56,051 nt of DNA, taken from the NCBI GenBank assembly GCA_937889545.1, contig CALAOT010000052.1, positions 1 through 56,051 of the forward strand, read 5' to 3'. The translations under genes were made by a program, and so were the position numbers. Position 1 is the first letter of the stretch, and every line of letters begins with the position of its first letter. The stretch comes from an uncultured Opitutaceae bacterium. Its GTDB lineage: Bacteria > Verrucomicrobiota > Verrucomicrobiia > Opitutales > Opitutaceae. Under the pieces are notes generated by a model. It was not told the origin of the DNA and ran no database searches. It saw only the letters and a list, made by a program, of their open reading frames with translations. Below are positions 54,625-56,051 of the stretch, piece by piece.

Positions 54625-56051
54625 ACGCCAACATCGCCCGCCATCTGGACCGGATGGCCGCTGCGCAACCCGCGGCGACGGCGCTCAAGGTCCCGCGAGG
54701 CCGGACGGCCTCGGGCGAAATCGACTACCTCTCCCTCAGTTTTTCCGGGCTCCTTGCGGAGACCGACGCCTGGCGCTCCCGGCTCGCCGAGGGGGGCGTG
54801 CGTCGCGGCGACCGCGCCCTCGTGATGGTCCGGCCGGGCCTTCCGCTGGTGGCCTCTGTGTTCGCGCTGTTCAAGATCGGGGCCGTGCCGGTCGTCATCG
54901 ACCCGGGAATGGGGCTCGGGAACTTCCTCTCCTGCGTCGCCCGCTCGCGGCCGCGCGCGCTCGTCGCGGTCCCTTTCGCCCAGTTCCTCTCCCGCGTGTG
55001 CAGGCGGGCCTTCCGCAGCGTCGAGGTCCGGGTGCCCGTGAGCTCCTCGCACACGGCGCGGATCAGCGGCGCCGGCGCAGCTGGGGCGGATGCGGCGGCC
55101 GCGGGGCCGGGCGACCTCGCGGCCATCCTCTTCACGTCGGGATCAACCGGGGCCCCCAAGGGCGTGCGCTATGAGCACGGCATGTTCGACGCCCAGGTGC
55201 GGCTCATCCGCGACACCTACGGCATAGAGCCCGGGGAGGTCGATCTTCCTCTCCTTCCCCTATTCGCCCTTTTCAACCCGGCGCTCGGGATGACGAGCGT
55301 CATCCCCGAGATGGACCCGCGGCGGCCGGCGAAGGCCGATCCGGCGAAGATTGTCCAGGCGATACGGCAGGAAGGGGTGACGAACTCCTTCGGGTCGCCG
55401 ACGCTCTGGGGAAAGGTCGCCGACTATTGCCGCGCGAAGGACATCTCCCTGCCCAGCCTGCGGCGTGTCCTGTGCGCAGGGGCCCCCGTGCCCGCGGACC
55501 TGTGGGATGCGTCGCGCTCGTTCCTCGCGCGGGGCAGGCTGCACAGCCCGTACGGCGCCACCGAGGCCCTTCCCGTGAGCACCGTCTCGGCGGACGAGAT
55601 CGACGCCGGCTCGACTCGCGGCGCGTGCGTCGGGCGCCCGGTCGCGGGTGTTGACGTCAGGATAATCCCGGTTTCCGACCGGCCGATCGCCGCCCTCGCC
55701 CCCGGGGACGGCCTTCCGAGCGGATCGCCGGGCGAGATCATTGTCCGCGGGCCGGTCGTCACCCGGGAGTATGACTCCCTTCCCGACGCCACCGCGGCCG
55801 CGAAAATACCCGATCCCGCGGGGCCGGGCGGAGTCTGGCACAGGATGGGCGACTGCGGCACCCTCGACGATTCAGGCCGGCTCTGGTTTCTCGGCCGCAA
55901 GGCCGAGCGCGTCGAGTCCCGGAACGGCACGATGTTCACGGAACCCTGCGAGCAGGTCTTCCGCGCACATCCGCGCGCCCGGCGCTGCGCGTTGATCGGC
56001 ATCGGCTCGGAGCCGGCGCTGGTGGCCGAGACCGGGACGCGCGGGGCCGCC
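54621..56051 (+). CDS. oleC: OleC-like AMP-dependent synthetase (beta-lactone synthetase), 3' end outside window
   Basis: 477 codons from GTG 54621 to the window edge without a stop, so the C-terminus is missing. The AMP-binding motif is LFTSGSTGAPKGVRYEH. OleC-type features are LPLFALFNPALGMTSVIPEMDPRRPA, SPYGATEALPVSTVS, MGDCGTLDDSGRLWFLGRKAERVES and FTEPCEQVFRAHPRARRCALIGIG. OleC converts beta-hydroxy acids to beta-lactones in long-chain olefin biosynthesis. Confirmation needs oleA, oleB and oleD next door, beyond this window. The RNase D gene is coupled upstream by a GTGA overlap. Confidence 0.8.
   Translation, partial: MNANIARHLDRMAAAQPAATALKVPRGRTASGEIDYLSLSFSGLLAETDAWRSRLAEGGVRRGDRALVMVRPGLPLVASVFALFKIGAVPVVIDPGMGLGNFLSCVARSRPRALVAVPFAQFLSRVCRRAFRSVEVRVPVSSSHTARISGAGAAGADAAAAGPGDLAAILFTSGSTGAPKGVRYEHGMFDAQVRLIRDTYGIEPGEVDLPLLPLFALFNPALGMTSVIPEMDPRRPAKADPAKIVQAIRQEGVTNSFGSPTLWGKVADYCRAKDISLPSLRRVLCAGAPVPADLWDASRSFLARGRLHSPYGATEALPVSTVSADEIDAGSTRGACVGRPVAGVDVRIIPVSDRPIAALAPGDGLPSGSPGEIIVRGPVVTREYDSLPDATAAAKIPDPAGPGGVWHRMGDCGTLDDSGRLWFLGRKAERVESRNGTMFTEPCEQVFRAHPRARRCALIGIGSEPALVAETGTRGAA

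Overview
This 56-kb, GC-rich window reads as a chromosomal segment of a Verrucomicrobiota bacterium, most likely Opitutaceae or a close relative. The family assignment is inferred from the style of the TonB receptor, the FeoA-FeoA-FeoB-Cys-rich arrangement, an OleC-like ligase and the high GC. Genes are dense, with many 4-bp ATGA/GTGA/TTGA overlaps. Few starts carry an AGGAGG-type ribosome binding site; many are preceded by a run of C. I saw no rRNA, tRNA, CRISPR array or insertion sequence.

Layout. 1-3.5 kb: molybdenum cofactor genes, with moeA-moaC-moaD-moaE on the minus strand and moaA divergent. 3.5-13.6 kb: housekeeping and unknown genes (gmk, a membrane protein, miaB, an unrecognised 461-aa protein, a DAHP synthase, a protein with three internal winged-helix-like repeats, rsuA, a TolC-like protein, a GYF-2 membrane protein). 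13.7-16.4 kb (minus): a four-gene bufferin-type copper-peptide cluster, with a Cys-rich precursor, an MNIO/DUF692 enzyme, a DUF2063 partner and DoxX; a strong intrinsic terminator lies between precursor and enzyme. 16.4-29.8 kb: an accessory uptake and catabolism island. It holds two paralogous NMT1/THI5-type binding proteins, one ABC permease/ATPase pair coupled to an FAD-linked oxidase, a TonB receptor, a monoheme cytochrome c with a degenerate sulfite-oxidase-like domain, a cytosine-deaminase-like amidohydrolase, DUF2165 and an amidase. 30-37.6 kb: recA and a small carbohydrate cluster (SGNH hydrolase, acetyl-xylan-esterase-like protein, GH2 beta-mannosidase, GT39-like membrane protein).

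37.7-49.3 kb: mnmE-mnmG-trmB-EamA followed by the complete F1Fo ATP synthase operon atpBEFHAGDC. This order is typical of origin-proximal DNA, and mnmG carries a perfect 16-bp parS palindrome inside a stretch that looks like an insertion relative to E. coli MnmG. 49.5-52.3 kb: an iron(II) uptake operon (feoA, feoA, feoB, Cys-rich membrane protein) behind a promoter whose spacer holds a palindrome and whose predicted transcript is nearly leaderless. 52.5-56 kb: an HDAC-family deacetylase, an RNase D-like exonuclease and the start of an OleC-like ligase, cut by the window end.

Most notable: the parS site inside mnmG, the bufferin cluster with its attenuator, the three-repeat winged-helix-like protein, and the THI5-type uptake/oxidase island.
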